From positions 1 to 64,000 of the forward strand of contig CALUMT010000030.1 in the NCBI GenBank assembly GCA_944321845.1: 64,000 nt of DNA, read 5' to 3'. Under the pieces are notes generated by a model that worked only from the letters and a program-made list of their open reading frames with translations, searched no databases and was not told the origin of the DNA. The DNA comes from an uncultured Butyricimonas sp. GTDB taxonomy: Bacteria; Bacteroidota; Bacteroidia; Bacteroidales; Marinifilaceae. Shown in pieces: positions 56,482-64,000 of the stretch. Numbering within the stretch: the first letter of the stretch is position 1; each line of letters begins with the position of its first letter. The position numbers were made by a program, and so were the translations under genes.

Positions 56482-58200
56482 ATGAAAAGAACATTAGGAT
56501 TAGCTGCAGTGGTTGCTTTGTCTGGAGTGGTTGCCACTTCTTGTTCTTCATTGAAACAAATGGAGAAAAAGGCAGATCAGGTTACTTACAATGTAACCCC
56601 GGAGACATTAATTGCCAAGGGTGGAATGGTTGATTTGAAAATTGACGTGACGTATCCTGCGAAGTATTTTAAGAAGAAAGTTACGTTAGAGGCGACTCCC
56701 GTTCTCCGATTCAAAGATGGGGAAAAAGCTTATGAGATGAAAGCTCTTCAAGGAGAGAAAGTTCAGGGAAATGCAGAAATGATTCCATATAAAGCAGGGA
56801 AGACAATATCTTATACAAGTCAGATTCCTTATGAGGATGCTATGCGTCTTTCTGATTTGGAAATAGATATTTTAGGAAAAAAAGGAAAGAAAAGCGCCCA
56901 ATTCGCTCCTCGAAAGATAGCTCAAGGTGTTTTGGCAACAGAATCTATGGTACAAAATGTACCTGCAATTGCATTGGGAAAAGACGCATTTCAACGTATT
57001 ATAAAAGAACAACAAGAAGCTGCTATTTATTATTTGATAAATTCTGCTAATGTTCGTTCTAAGCAAATGACTTCAGAAGAAATGAAGAAATTGCAGGAGT
57101 ATATTAAAATGGCTGCTACAAGTGAGGATATGCGTTTAAACGGAATTGATGTTCGTTCTTATGCATCTCCTGATGGAGCGGTAGATTGGAATGATAAGCT
57201 GGCTAATAAACGTGAAACCAGTTCTTCTGCATTTTTGAAAAAGCAAATGCGGAAAAACAAAGTGGAACAATACAAAGATGAGGAGTTCTTTAAGAATTAT
57301 GTCGTTGCAGAAGATTGGGATGGGTTTAAGAAGGCAATGGAAGAGTCTAATATCCAAGATAAGGATTTGATCTTGCGTGTATTGGCTATGCATTCTGATC
57401 CTGAGGTTAGAGAAAGAGAAATTAAGAACATTGCTTCTGCTTTTGCAACTATAGCTGATCAGATCTTGCCGAAGTTGAGACGTTCTTTGTTTGTGGTTAA
57501 TGCAGAAAAGATCGGTTATTCTGACGAAGAGTTGATTAATTTGGCTAAGTCCAATCCTGCACAATTGAATGTTGAAGAATTGCTTTATGCTGCAACATTG
57601 TTTGATAACGCTGCGGACCAATTAGCTATTTACCAAACTTGCAAAACTCAATTCCCGAATGATTGGCGTGGATTCAATGATGCCGGAATGATTCTCTTCC
57701 AAATGGGAAATATTGCTGAGGCTAAAGCTGATTTTGAAAAAGCAAATTCTTTGTCATCAAATAATCCTGTAGTGCAGAATAACTTGGGTGCAGTAGCTTT
57801 GAAAAATGGTGATTTGAAGCAGGCTGAAGTTTATTTTGGTGCTGCAACAGGAGCTGGTAATGAAGTGAATTATAATAAAGGTATTGTTGCCATCATGGGT
57901 GGAGATTATGCAAGCGCTGTCAATTACTTCGGACAATGTAATTGTGTAAATGCTGCATTGGCTAATATCTTGGCTGGAAATAATAATGAAGCATTGAAGA
58001 AATTGGAAGCAGGAGAGCAGATTCCGATGGCCTATTATTTGAAAGCTGTTATCGGTGCAAGAACAAATAATGATAAAATGGTTCTGGATAATTTGAGAAC
58101 AGCATGTTCACAGGATGCTTCGTTAAAAGCTTTGGCTGCAACGGATATGGAGTTTGCCAAGTATTTTGAGAATAATGATTTTGTGACGATTGTAAAATAA
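56482..58200 (+). CDS. Lipoprotein with OmpA-like and TPR segments
   Basis: Lipoprotein of 572 aa (lipobox VATSC, cysteine 21). An N-terminal beta domain is followed by an OmpA-like piece (IDVRSYASPDGAVDWNDKLANKR, matching the GYASPDG...N..LS..R pattern of peptidoglycan-binding OmpA domains) and then helical TPR repeats (for example GNIAEAKADFEKANSLSSNNP and NGDLKQAEVYFGAATG). The ATG at 56482 places the signal peptide correctly; 37 upstream codons are rejected. A TATATTTG box lies at 56424-56431. It may tie the outer membrane to the peptidoglycan or act as a scaffold. It ends in a strong terminator. Confidence 0.85.
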   Translation: MKRTLGLAAVVALSGVVATSCSSLKQMEKKADQVTYNVTPETLIAKGGMVDLKIDVTYPAKYFKKKVTLEATPVLRFKDGEKAYEMKALQGEKVQGNAEMIPYKAGKTISYTSQIPYEDAMRLSDLEIDILGKKGKKSAQFAPRKIAQGVLATESMVQNVPAIALGKDAFQRIIKEQQEAAIYYLINSANVRSKQMTSEEMKKLQEYIKMAATSEDMRLNGIDVRSYASPDGAVDWNDKLANKRETSSSAFLKKQMRKNKVEQYKDEEFFKNYVVAEDWDGFKKAMEESNIQDKDLILRVLAMHSDPEVREREIKNIASAFATIADQILPKLRRSLFVVNAEKIGYSDEELINLAKSNPAQLNVEELLYAATLFDNAADQLAIYQTCKTQFPNDWRGFNDAGMILFQMGNIAEAKADFEKANSLSSNNPVVQNNLGAVALKNGDLKQAEVYFGAATGAGNEVNYNKGIVAIMGGDYASAVNYFGQCNCVNAALANILAGNNNEALKKLEAGEQIPMAYYLKAVIGARTNNDKMVLDNLRTACSQDASLKALAATDMEFAKYFENNDFVTIVK

Positions 58201-58220
58201 AATATTTTACTGTTGAGAGA

Positions 58221-58252
58221 AAGGGGCACCTTAAAGGTGCCCCTTTTTTTAT
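58221..58252 (+). terminator. Terminator of the OmpA-like/TPR lipoprotein gene
   Basis: aaggggcacc (58221-58230) pairs with ggtgcccctt (58236-58245), a 10-bp stem and 5-nt loop, followed by a run of T residues. Confidence 0.9.
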
Positions 58253-58315
58253 GTTTTCTTTAACATCTACTATCTTCTATAGTCCCTATATTTGCTATCA
58301 ATTACGTGTTAATTT

Positions 58316-59599
58316 ATGAGGGGTGTTTGCTTATTTGCGATATTATTGTTATGGGCTTGTGGGCGAGATAAAGTCGTTCAATTGTCTGGCAGAGTTGAAG
58401 GTGTAGACTCTGTAATTGTTTTTTACGTGGGTGAAAAGCATTATAGTTTTAATTTAGATAAGGATCGTTATTTCTCGGGCGAACTTCCTTTGGAGGAAAG
58501 TACTTATGCTTTTGTTTATCCATTAAATGCAACGGTGTTTTTAGCTCCGGGGGAGGATCTTGAGATCAGTTTGAATGGTAGCGTAAGTTCTTCTGTGCAA
58601 TATAAGGGCTCCCTGGGGGCAATTAATGGTTATTTGAAAGATCGCCTGAAACAACAATGGTTAGGTAATGATATTTTTCAGAAAAATGAGACTGATTTTG
58701 TTTCTGAAGTGCAGAGTATTATTGATCGGCAAATATTATTGTTGGAGGCTAAAAACCTAGGTGAGGATTTTACATTTCATGAGCGGGAACGTATCCGTTA
58801 TTGCTATGCAAAGCAGGTGCTATATTATCCGCAATTCCATTATAAGGATACGCTGAATTTTTCCTCGAATGGTGTATTTGATAAGTTTGTTGATTCATTT
58901 TCTATTGATAATGATAATCTGTTGATCTTTTCTGATTTTAAGCAATTTGCTTTAAATTATGTCTATTATAGGGGAAAAGATTTGAATATAAAAGACTTCG
59001 TAGAATACATCTTGCGGACGGTGAAAAGTGATAATATCCGAGAGTATTTATTATCAGAGGTCGTTTATCGTCATTTTTGGGAGAACGGATTGGAGTATGT
59101 TGATTATTTATTGCCGACTTGTTGGCAAGTGGTGAAAGACTCTGTTAAAATGGAGCGAATAAATGGCATTGTGGATCGCTGGCGACAACTTTCTACTGGG
59201 GTTACGGCTCCTGCTCTCGAACTAAAAAAGGATGGGAAAAACTATTGCTTAAGAGATTTCGCGGGTTCTTATGTGTACATCTGTGTATGGAGTGCATGGA
59301 GTAATCCTTGGAAAGCAAAAGAAACCTGGAATGATATTATAAGAGAGTTTAAGGGGAAGAATATTCGTTTTTTGACATGCTATATGGGAGGAGATGATAG
59401 GGAGAAACTTGCTAAACTCGTGAATCAGGTTGAGGGTGAGCATTTTATTATTAATGATGTGGCTACCTTCCGTGATAACTATATGGTGAATTCTTTACCT
59501 CGTTATTTGTTCCTGGATCCCTCTGGGCGCATTGTAAGTGCGAATGCTGTTGCTCCATCGGAATCCATTAAATTACTTTTTCGAAGTGTTGGGTTGTAA
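58316..59599 (+). CDS. TlpA-like lipoprotein with degenerate thioredoxin active site (SNPW)
   Basis: Lipoprotein of 427 aa (lipobox LLWAC, cysteine 15). It has a beta-rich N-terminal domain like DUF4369, a helical middle part and a C-terminal thioredoxin-like domain (VTAPALELKKDGKNYCLRDF and YVYICVWSAWSNPWKAK). At the usual WCxxC position the residues are Ser329-Asn-Pro-Trp332, so neither active-site cysteine is present. The cis-proline region NSLPRYLFLD is kept. It cannot do thioredoxin-type chemistry, so it is more likely a binding or structural relative. A TATATTTG box lies at 58287-58294. Confidence 0.88.
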   Translation: MRGVCLFAILLLWACGRDKVVQLSGRVEGVDSVIVFYVGEKHYSFNLDKDRYFSGELPLEESTYAFVYPLNATVFLAPGEDLEISLNGSVSSSVQYKGSLGAINGYLKDRLKQQWLGNDIFQKNETDFVSEVQSIIDRQILLLEAKNLGEDFTFHERERIRYCYAKQVLYYPQFHYKDTLNFSSNGVFDKFVDSFSIDNDNLLIFSDFKQFALNYVYYRGKDLNIKDFVEYILRTVKSDNIREYLLSEVVYRHFWENGLEYVDYLLPTCWQVVKDSVKMERINGIVDRWRQLSTGVTAPALELKKDGKNYCLRDFAGSYVYICVWSAWSNPWKAKETWNDIIREFKGKNIRFLTCYMGGDDREKLAKLVNQVEGEHFIINDVATFRDNYMVNSLPRYLFLDPSGRIVSANAVAPSESIKLLFRSVGL

Positions 59600-59619
59600 T
59601 TTATTTGTTATTATATTTG
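59588..59619 (+). promoter_or_regulatory. Promoter of the DUF4369 lipoprotein gene
   Basis: GTTG (59588-59591), 20 nt, then TATATTTG (59612-59619). The -7 box is a full match; the -33 box overlaps the end of the preceding gene. Start codon at 59695. Confidence 0.5.
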
Positions 59620-59694
59620 CGTGTCAACTTATAATGGGTTGATGAGAGGTATTTATTGCAATTGACATTGTGTAAGAATAAAAAATAATTTATT

Positions 59695-60378
59695 ATGAAA
59701 AGAATGAATTTCATTTTGATTATGCTCGCTTTTTTAATTAGCGCTTGTAATAGTAATCAGGTAAAAGTAAGAGGTGAAGTTGAGGGATTGAAGGGAAAAG
59801 TGAGATTGTTGGCTGAGATGCCAGGCCAAGATGGCTTGACGGTATTGGCTGAACAGGATGTGACAGATGGGCAGATTGATTTGAGAACGGAGGAATTTCA
59901 AATACCTGGTCGGGTTTGGGTGGATATAGATGGAAAGACGACAGTGGAGGCAATCTTGGATACAAAAGATATGATTTGGATTGAAGGAAAAATTAAATTC
60001 CCTTCAGAAATAGAGGCTACTGGTTCTGGATTAATGGAAGAGTATGCGAATTTGAAAAAGATGTATAAAGAGAAGTATGATGATGTGATTGCTCCATTGG
60101 ATAAGAAAATTGAGAAAATTGCAACAAAAGAAAAAATGACGAAGGATGATGAGGTGATGTTGGGTATTTATCAATTGCGGAAACAAAAATATATACAGAA
60201 TCGGGCCAATTGGACGAAACAGTTAATTGAAGCAAACCCGCGTAAAGAGGTTTCTATGTTTTTGTTGAAGGATGAATTAGCTGATAGCTTGGCTGCTCAA
60301 AAGCGTTTGTTCAAGAAGCTTATCGTGGAGAATAAAGAAAGTAACATATATAAGGTTCTAGAGAGTAGATTAAAATAA
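59695..60378 (+). CDS. DUF4369-domain lipoprotein
   Basis: Lipoprotein of 227 aa (lipobox LISAC, cysteine 18). It consists of a DUF4369-type beta domain (VKVRGEVEGLKGKVRLLAEM) and a Lys/Glu-rich helical region (about 120-225), without a thioredoxin domain or catalytic motif. It looks like the N-terminal half of TlpA-type lipoproteins and lies directly after one. Function unknown. Confidence 0.8.
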   Translation: MKRMNFILIMLAFLISACNSNQVKVRGEVEGLKGKVRLLAEMPGQDGLTVLAEQDVTDGQIDLRTEEFQIPGRVWVDIDGKTTVEAILDTKDMIWIEGKIKFPSEIEATGSGLMEEYANLKKMYKEKYDDVIAPLDKKIEKIATKEKMTKDDEVMLGIYQLRKQKYIQNRANWTKQLIEANPRKEVSMFLLKDELADSLAAQKRLFKKLIVENKESNIYKVLESRLK

Positions 60379-60430
60379 TTAAAACCAAAATTGGTTTTTA
60401 TTTTCCCGTTTTTATTACTTAGTTGTTTTT

Positions 60431-60461
60431 AGAGGTGCTTAAAAGGCACCTCTTTTTTTGA
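60431..60461 (+). terminator. Terminator of the DUF4369 lipoprotein gene
   Basis: agaggtgc (60431-60438) pairs with gcacctct (60446-60453) around a 7-nt loop, followed by a run of T residues. Confidence 0.85.
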
Positions 60462-60482
60462 ATCAACTTTTAAGCGTAAAGA

Positions 60483-60513
60483 ATTGTAGTATAAAATTAA
60501 AATCGTATTTTCG
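60483..60513 (+). promoter_or_regulatory. Promoter of the two-component system
   Basis: ATTG (60483-60486), 19 nt, then TATTTTCG (60506-60513), one base off the -7 consensus. The histidine kinase start codon is 20 nt downstream. A better-matching TAGATTTG box at 60521-60528 lies too close to the ATG unless translation starts further downstream. Confidence 0.45.
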
Positions 60514-60532
60514 CTGATTATAGATTTGCTTT

Positions 60533-62077
60533 ATGATTAAAAAGATAATAATCAGAATATTGTCCGTATTCATGCTGATTGCATTCATTGCCGTGGTTAG
60601 TGTGCAATGGATCTGGATAAAATATAGTATTGTGGAAGGAGATGCACGTTTCCGCTCAGATGTGTATAAGGCTTTGGATCGTGTGGTCGGATACGTGGAA
60701 GATATAGGTAACACTCGCTTTTTTAATGAGATTAAAGAACAATACGACCAGATTGAAGAGTATAATAAGCAAATAATGGAGCAGAAAGACAGTAATACTG
60801 TCGTGCTGAAAAGTAATAATAACGGGGTGAATACTTTTATAAGTATCAATTACCAACATGGGAATGGTGTGGTTTTTTCAGTTCATGATTTTTTACATAC
60901 AGGGGAGGACAATATTTTGCATCAGTTGATGAAAGGGGTGCAGGATGAAACCCGAGTCGTGGAAGATTCTATTGCGAAGCAACGTTTGATGGATATGTTG
61001 AAACAGTTCGTTGTTCGTTCTATGAAAGAGAATGATCCTCAAAACGCAAATGTCGCTAAACGATTGGAAGGGGTTGAATTGGTCCCTTTATTGAAAGAGG
61101 AATTCAGTCGGGTTGGGATAGAGGAACCTTTTGATTGCCGCATAATGACAGAGCAACAGATTGTTGATTGGCAAAAAGAACATCCTGGCGTGAAAGGATT
61201 TTATTACACCAAGCTTTTCCCGAAAGATTTGATACAAAAGGATATTAGTTTATGTATTATCTTTAACTCAAGTTCTCTTTTTTCGAAGAGTTTAATATGG
61301 ATGTTTGTTGCTTCCAGTTTCTGTATATTTGGTTTGATGACTGTTTTTATCGTTACTCTTGTGATTATTACGCGGCAGCAGAAATTGTCCGTGATCAAGA
61401 ACGATTTTATTAATAACATGACGCATGAGTTTAAAACGCCTTTGGCCACGATTTCGTTGGCAACTGCTGCGATTGAGAAAGAAAAGGTGCTGAATGACAA
61501 GGCTCAATTATTAAAATTCAATTCGATGATCAAGAGCGAGAACGAGAGAATGAACAAATACGTGGAACGAATCTTGTTGCAAGCTAAATTAGACCGTCGG
61601 GAAATACATTTGAATAAAGTGGAAATGAACTTGAATCTTGTTGTCGAAGAGGCGGTTGAGCATTTCCGCTTGCAGGTCGAGGAGCGGGGAGGTTTAATCA
61701 AAGCGGAATTAGACCCTCGCGAATGTATTATTAATGCGGATGAGGTCCATATGCTTAATGCTGTTTGTAATTTGATCGATAATGCAATAAAATATTCCCA
61801 TGATGTTTTGGATATTTATGTTTCCACTCGCTGGGAAAATACAAATTTTATTATCGGTGTGCGTGATTGTGGTATCGGAATCCCTAAAGAGGCACAGTCA
61901 AAGGTGTTTAAAAGATTTTATCGTGTCCCGAGTGGAAATTTGCACAATGTGAAAGGGTTTGGATTGGGGCTAAGTTATGTGAAATCTATCGTGGAATTGC
62001 ATGGAGGAGAAATCAGACTGACCTCTAAAAAGGGGAAAGGAACCCTGGTTGAGATTATATTTAATCAAAAGATGTGA
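60533..62077 (+). CDS. Sensor histidine kinase (RprX-like)
   Basis: Membrane kinase of 514 aa. Two transmembrane helices (about residues 10-28 and 255-280) frame a periplasmic sensor domain. The H-box is at NNMTHEFKTPLATISL with the phospho-acceptor His298; the N-box is LNAVCNLIDNAIKYS, and the G-boxes are RDCGIGIPKEAQ and GFGLGLSYVKSIVELHGG. The sequence resembles RprX of Bacteroides. Its stop lies 3 nt before the response regulator, so the pair is cotranscribed. The signal is unknown. Confidence 0.93.
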   Translation: MIKKIIIRILSVFMLIAFIAVVSVQWIWIKYSIVEGDARFRSDVYKALDRVVGYVEDIGNTRFFNEIKEQYDQIEEYNKQIMEQKDSNTVVLKSNNNGVNTFISINYQHGNGVVFSVHDFLHTGEDNILHQLMKGVQDETRVVEDSIAKQRLMDMLKQFVVRSMKENDPQNANVAKRLEGVELVPLLKEEFSRVGIEEPFDCRIMTEQQIVDWQKEHPGVKGFYYTKLFPKDLIQKDISLCIIFNSSSLFSKSLIWMFVASSFCIFGLMTVFIVTLVIITRQQKLSVIKNDFINNMTHEFKTPLATISLATAAIEKEKVLNDKAQLLKFNSMIKSENERMNKYVERILLQAKLDRREIHLNKVEMNLNLVVEEAVEHFRLQVEERGGLIKAELDPRECIINADEVHMLNAVCNLIDNAIKYSHDVLDIYVSTRWENTNFIIGVRDCGIGIPKEAQSKVFKRFYRVPSGNLHNVKGFGLGLSYVKSIVELHGGEIRLTSKKGKGTLVEIIFNQKM

Positions 62078-62080
62078 TAT

Positions 62081-62770
62081 ATGGGACAGAAAATATTATT
62101 AGTCGAGGATGATCCCTGTTTCGGATCAGTATTGAAATCTTATTTGGAATTGTCCGATTATGATGTGGTGCATTGCACGAATGGAGTTGATGGTTTTGAA
62201 GCATTTCGGAAAGAAAAATTTGACTTGTGCTTATTAGATGTTATGATGCCGGAGATGGATGGTTTTACCTTAGGGAAAAAGATCCGGGAATTGGACGTGA
62301 CCGTACCTTTTGTCTATATTACGGCTAAAAGCTTAAAAGAGGATGTTAAGTTAGGTTACGAGATCGGTGCGGATGATTATATCGTGAAACCATTTGATTC
62401 TGAGTTGTTGATATTTAAAATTAAAGCCATTCTCAGTCGTAGTAAGCATGATGATGTTGAGGTAAAACCTAAGATTATCGAATTGGGGAATTATGAATTC
62501 AACACGGAATTGAGAACGATAACGAGAAATGGAGAGGTGACGAAATTGACCCCCAAAGAGGCTCAATTATTGGAATTGTTGTATTACCATCGAGATGGCC
62601 TGTTGCAACGGGATAAAGCCTTGAACGAGATTTGGGGAACAAGTGATTATTTTACCGCCCGAAGCATGGATGTTTACGTGACAAAATTGCGTAAATGTTT
62701 TAAAGATGATCCTTCCATCAAAATCGAGAATGTACACGGTTCCGGTTTCCGTTTGATACTGGAAGAATAG
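62081..62770 (+). CDS. OmpR-family response regulator (RprY-like)
   Basis: Protein of 229 aa. The receiver domain has the phosphorylation site Asp53 (LLDVMMPEMDG), Thr81 and Lys103 (VKPFDSE), with the acidic pair Glu9/Asp10/Asp11 at the start. The C-terminal winged helix (LTPKEAQLLELLYYHRDGLLQRDKALNEIWG and SMDVYVTKLRK) binds DNA. It resembles RprY. It is the partner of the kinase just upstream, with a 3-nt gap. Confidence 0.95.
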   Translation: MGQKILLVEDDPCFGSVLKSYLELSDYDVVHCTNGVDGFEAFRKEKFDLCLLDVMMPEMDGFTLGKKIRELDVTVPFVYITAKSLKEDVKLGYEIGADDYIVKPFDSELLIFKIKAILSRSKHDDVEVKPKIIELGNYEFNTELRTITRNGEVTKLTPKEAQLLELLYYHRDGLLQRDKALNEIWGTSDYFTARSMDVYVTKLRKCFKDDPSIKIENVHGSGFRLILEE

Positions 62771-62791
62771 AATTGCTTGAATGCTTATTTT

Positions 62792-62828
62792 AGAAGAGGC
62801 CACTTCCAAATCTGGGGTGGCCTCTTCT
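62792..62828. terminator. Terminator between the two-component system and hutH
   Basis: agaagaggccac (62792-62803) pairs with gtggcctcttct (62817-62828), a 12-bp stem with a 13-nt loop. It lies between convergent genes. The T-tract is poor, so termination strength is uncertain. Confidence 0.65.
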
Positions 62829-62845
62829 GATGATGTTTCTGTAAT

Positions 62846-64000
62846 TTATTTTTGTCGAATGAATTCGCCTTGCTTTAGGAATTCTACGGCGGCGTCGATG
62901 TCTTTATACATGACGCGGTCTTTCTCGTTGAACGGAACGATGGCTCGGAATTCGGCAAGGAACTCCTCGAGGTATGGTGAGGTTTTCATCGGACGCTGTA
63001 AATCGATGGCTTGTGCGGCGTTCAGCAATTCGATGGCGAGAACCCGTTCCACGTTGTCCATCACTTGTACCGTCTTGACGGCAGCATTGCCTCCCATGCT
63101 CACGTGATCTTCCTGCTCGTTGGAAGAGGGAATGGAATCCACGCTGCACGGAGTACATAATTGCTTGTTCTTGCTTACGATAGCTGCTGCTGCGTATTGT
63201 GGAATCATGAATCCTGAGTTCAGACCGGGGGTAGCAACCAGGAATTCCGGGGTCTTACGGTCTCCGGAGATTAACCGGTAAACGCGTCTTTCTGAGATGC
63301 TTCCCAATTCTGCCACGGCGATACTCAAGAAATCAAGGACAAGAGCCAACGGTTCTCCATGGAAGTTTCCTCCGGAGATAATTAGATCGTCATCCATGAA
63401 AATAGTCGGGTTGTCGGTTACGGAATTGATTTCACGTTCCACAACCGATGCCACGTAATTGACCGTGTCTTTTACGGCCCCGTGTACTTGCGGCATACAC
63501 CGGAAAGAATAGGGATCTTGGACATGGGTCTTCTCGACTTTCTGGAATTCGGAACCTTCAAGCAGCGTGCGGATATTGCGTGCCGTTTCGATTTGTCCCG
63601 GGTGAGGCCGGGCCTCTTGGATTTGCGGTAAGAACGGATCAATACGTCCGTCATAGGCTTCCAAGGACAGGCTTCCGATAACATCCGCGTATTTAACGAG
63701 TTTGAACGCCTTTAATAGAGCGTATACGGCGTGAGAACTCATGAATTGTGTCCCGTTCAATAGAGCCAGGCCTTCTTTAGCTCCTAATTGGATAGGCTCC
63801 CAGCCGAATTTCGCGTTGATTTCTTTGGACGGGTAAATTTTATTCTTGTAGAATACTTCTCCTTCTCCGATAAGGGGCAAGAATAGATTGGCTAGCGGCG
63901 CCAAGTCTCCGGATGCTCCAAGAGAACCAAGTTCTCGTACCACGGGCAGAACATCGTGATTGAACATGTCAATGATTCGTTCCACGGTGATTAGCTGAAC
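62846..64000 (-). CDS. hutH: Histidine ammonia-lyase, 5' end outside window
   Basis: The C-terminal three quarters of HutH, which converts histidine to urocanate in histidine degradation. The self-processing MIO motif is visible as GSLGASGDLAPLA, followed by segments such as KEGLALLNGTQFM and SVTDNPTIFMDDD. The frame is open to the right edge (VQLITVERIID at the boundary), so the GTG at 63985 is not the start; about 120-150 N-terminal residues lie outside. Other hut genes may follow beyond the window. Confidence 0.95.
   Translation of the reverse strand, partial: VQLITVERIIDMFNHDVLPVVRELGSLGASGDLAPLANLFLPLIGEGEVFYKNKIYPSKEINAKFGWEPIQLGAKEGLALLNGTQFMSSHAVYALLKAFKLVKYADVIGSLSLEAYDGRIDPFLPQIQEARPHPGQIETARNIRTLLEGSEFQKVEKTHVQDPYSFRCMPQVHGAVKDTVNYVASVVEREINSVTDNPTIFMDDDLIISGGNFHGEPLALVLDFLSIAVAELGSISERRVYRLISGDRKTPEFLVATPGLNSGFMIPQYAAAAIVSKNKQLCTPCSVDSIPSSNEQEDHVSMGGNAAVKTVQVMDNVERVLAIELLNAAQAIDLQRPMKTSPYLEEFLAEFRAIVPFNEKDRVMYKDIDAAVEFLKQGEFIRQK

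Noticed and set aside
1..64000. tRNA or rRNA genes, CRISPR arrays, insertion sequences, prophage
   Set aside because: Reading the intergenic stretches showed no cloverleaf-like sequence with a CCA-type end, no regularly spaced repeats and no transposase or integrase. A covariance-model scan would be the decisive test.

Overview
The window looks like a chromosomal segment of a Bacteroidales anaerobe. The reasons are SusC/SusD-type outer-membrane uptake genes under an ECF sigma/FecR pair, a fused lpxC-fabZ gene, a RprX/RprY-like two-component system, many lipoproteins with DUF4369/TlpA domains, and repeated promoter-like boxes of the Bacteroides type (TTTG, about 19 nt, TAnnTTTG). The combination of ECF/FecR, SusCD, DUF4843, PKD-like lipoprotein, TlpA and transglutaminase genes suggests the Odoribacteraceae (Butyricimonas/Odoribacter); that placement is an inference. 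No rRNA, tRNA, CRISPR array, insertion sequence or phage gene was recognised.

Layout. 1-14.3 kb: a cell-surface uptake locus (ECF sigma factor, FecR anti-sigma factor, TlpA-like thioredoxin, a thioredoxin-less relative, a terminator-like hairpin, then SusC with an STN signalling domain, SusD, a DUF4843 lipoprotein with four repeated modules, a PKD-like lipoprotein, a second TlpA and a transglutaminase-like lipoprotein). It has no carbohydrate-active enzyme, so it is probably not a glycan utilisation locus. 14.4-19.5 kb: a YfcC-type transporter, a TtcA-like tRNA thiolase, greA with a structured leader, a HIT protein, a hotdog thioesterase and a HAD phosphatase; the first of these genes look GC-rich. 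19.6-25.7 kb: a minus-strand heavy-metal efflux operon (small Cys/His-rich protein, His-rich CusB-like adaptor, CusA-like pump, TolC) with a near-perfect promoter. 25.8-38.5 kb: housekeeping genes (mgsA, CapA-like, DsbD-N-like, the rimP-nusA-infB operon, divergent lipid A genes lpxD/lpxC-fabZ/lpxA, pckA, an AlkD-like protein).

38.6-45.5 kb is the most unusual part: an AraC-type regulator faces an AcrAB-TolC-type efflux operon in which all three genes are broken, by three single-base indels in homopolymer runs and one nonsense codon. Every other gene in the window is open, which argues for a locally decaying (or possibly phase-variable) operon. 45.9-47.7 kb: a two-gene unit for a beta-barrel-like protein and a lipoprotein with an eight-aspartate run behind its lipidated cysteine. 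47.9-56.4 kb: valS, a four-gene operon (M23 peptidase, MerR, Nif3-like, zinc-ribbon coiled-coil protein) and divergent alaS.

56.4-64 kb: an OmpA-like/TPR lipoprotein, a TlpA-type lipoprotein whose active-site cysteines are replaced (SNPW), a DUF4369 lipoprotein, a RprXY-like two-component system, and the 3' part of hutH running off the right edge. Features of interest beyond the genes are a 17-bp hairpin at the predicted 5' end of the rimP-nusA-infB mRNA and a two-promoter, terminator-bearing leader ahead of greA.
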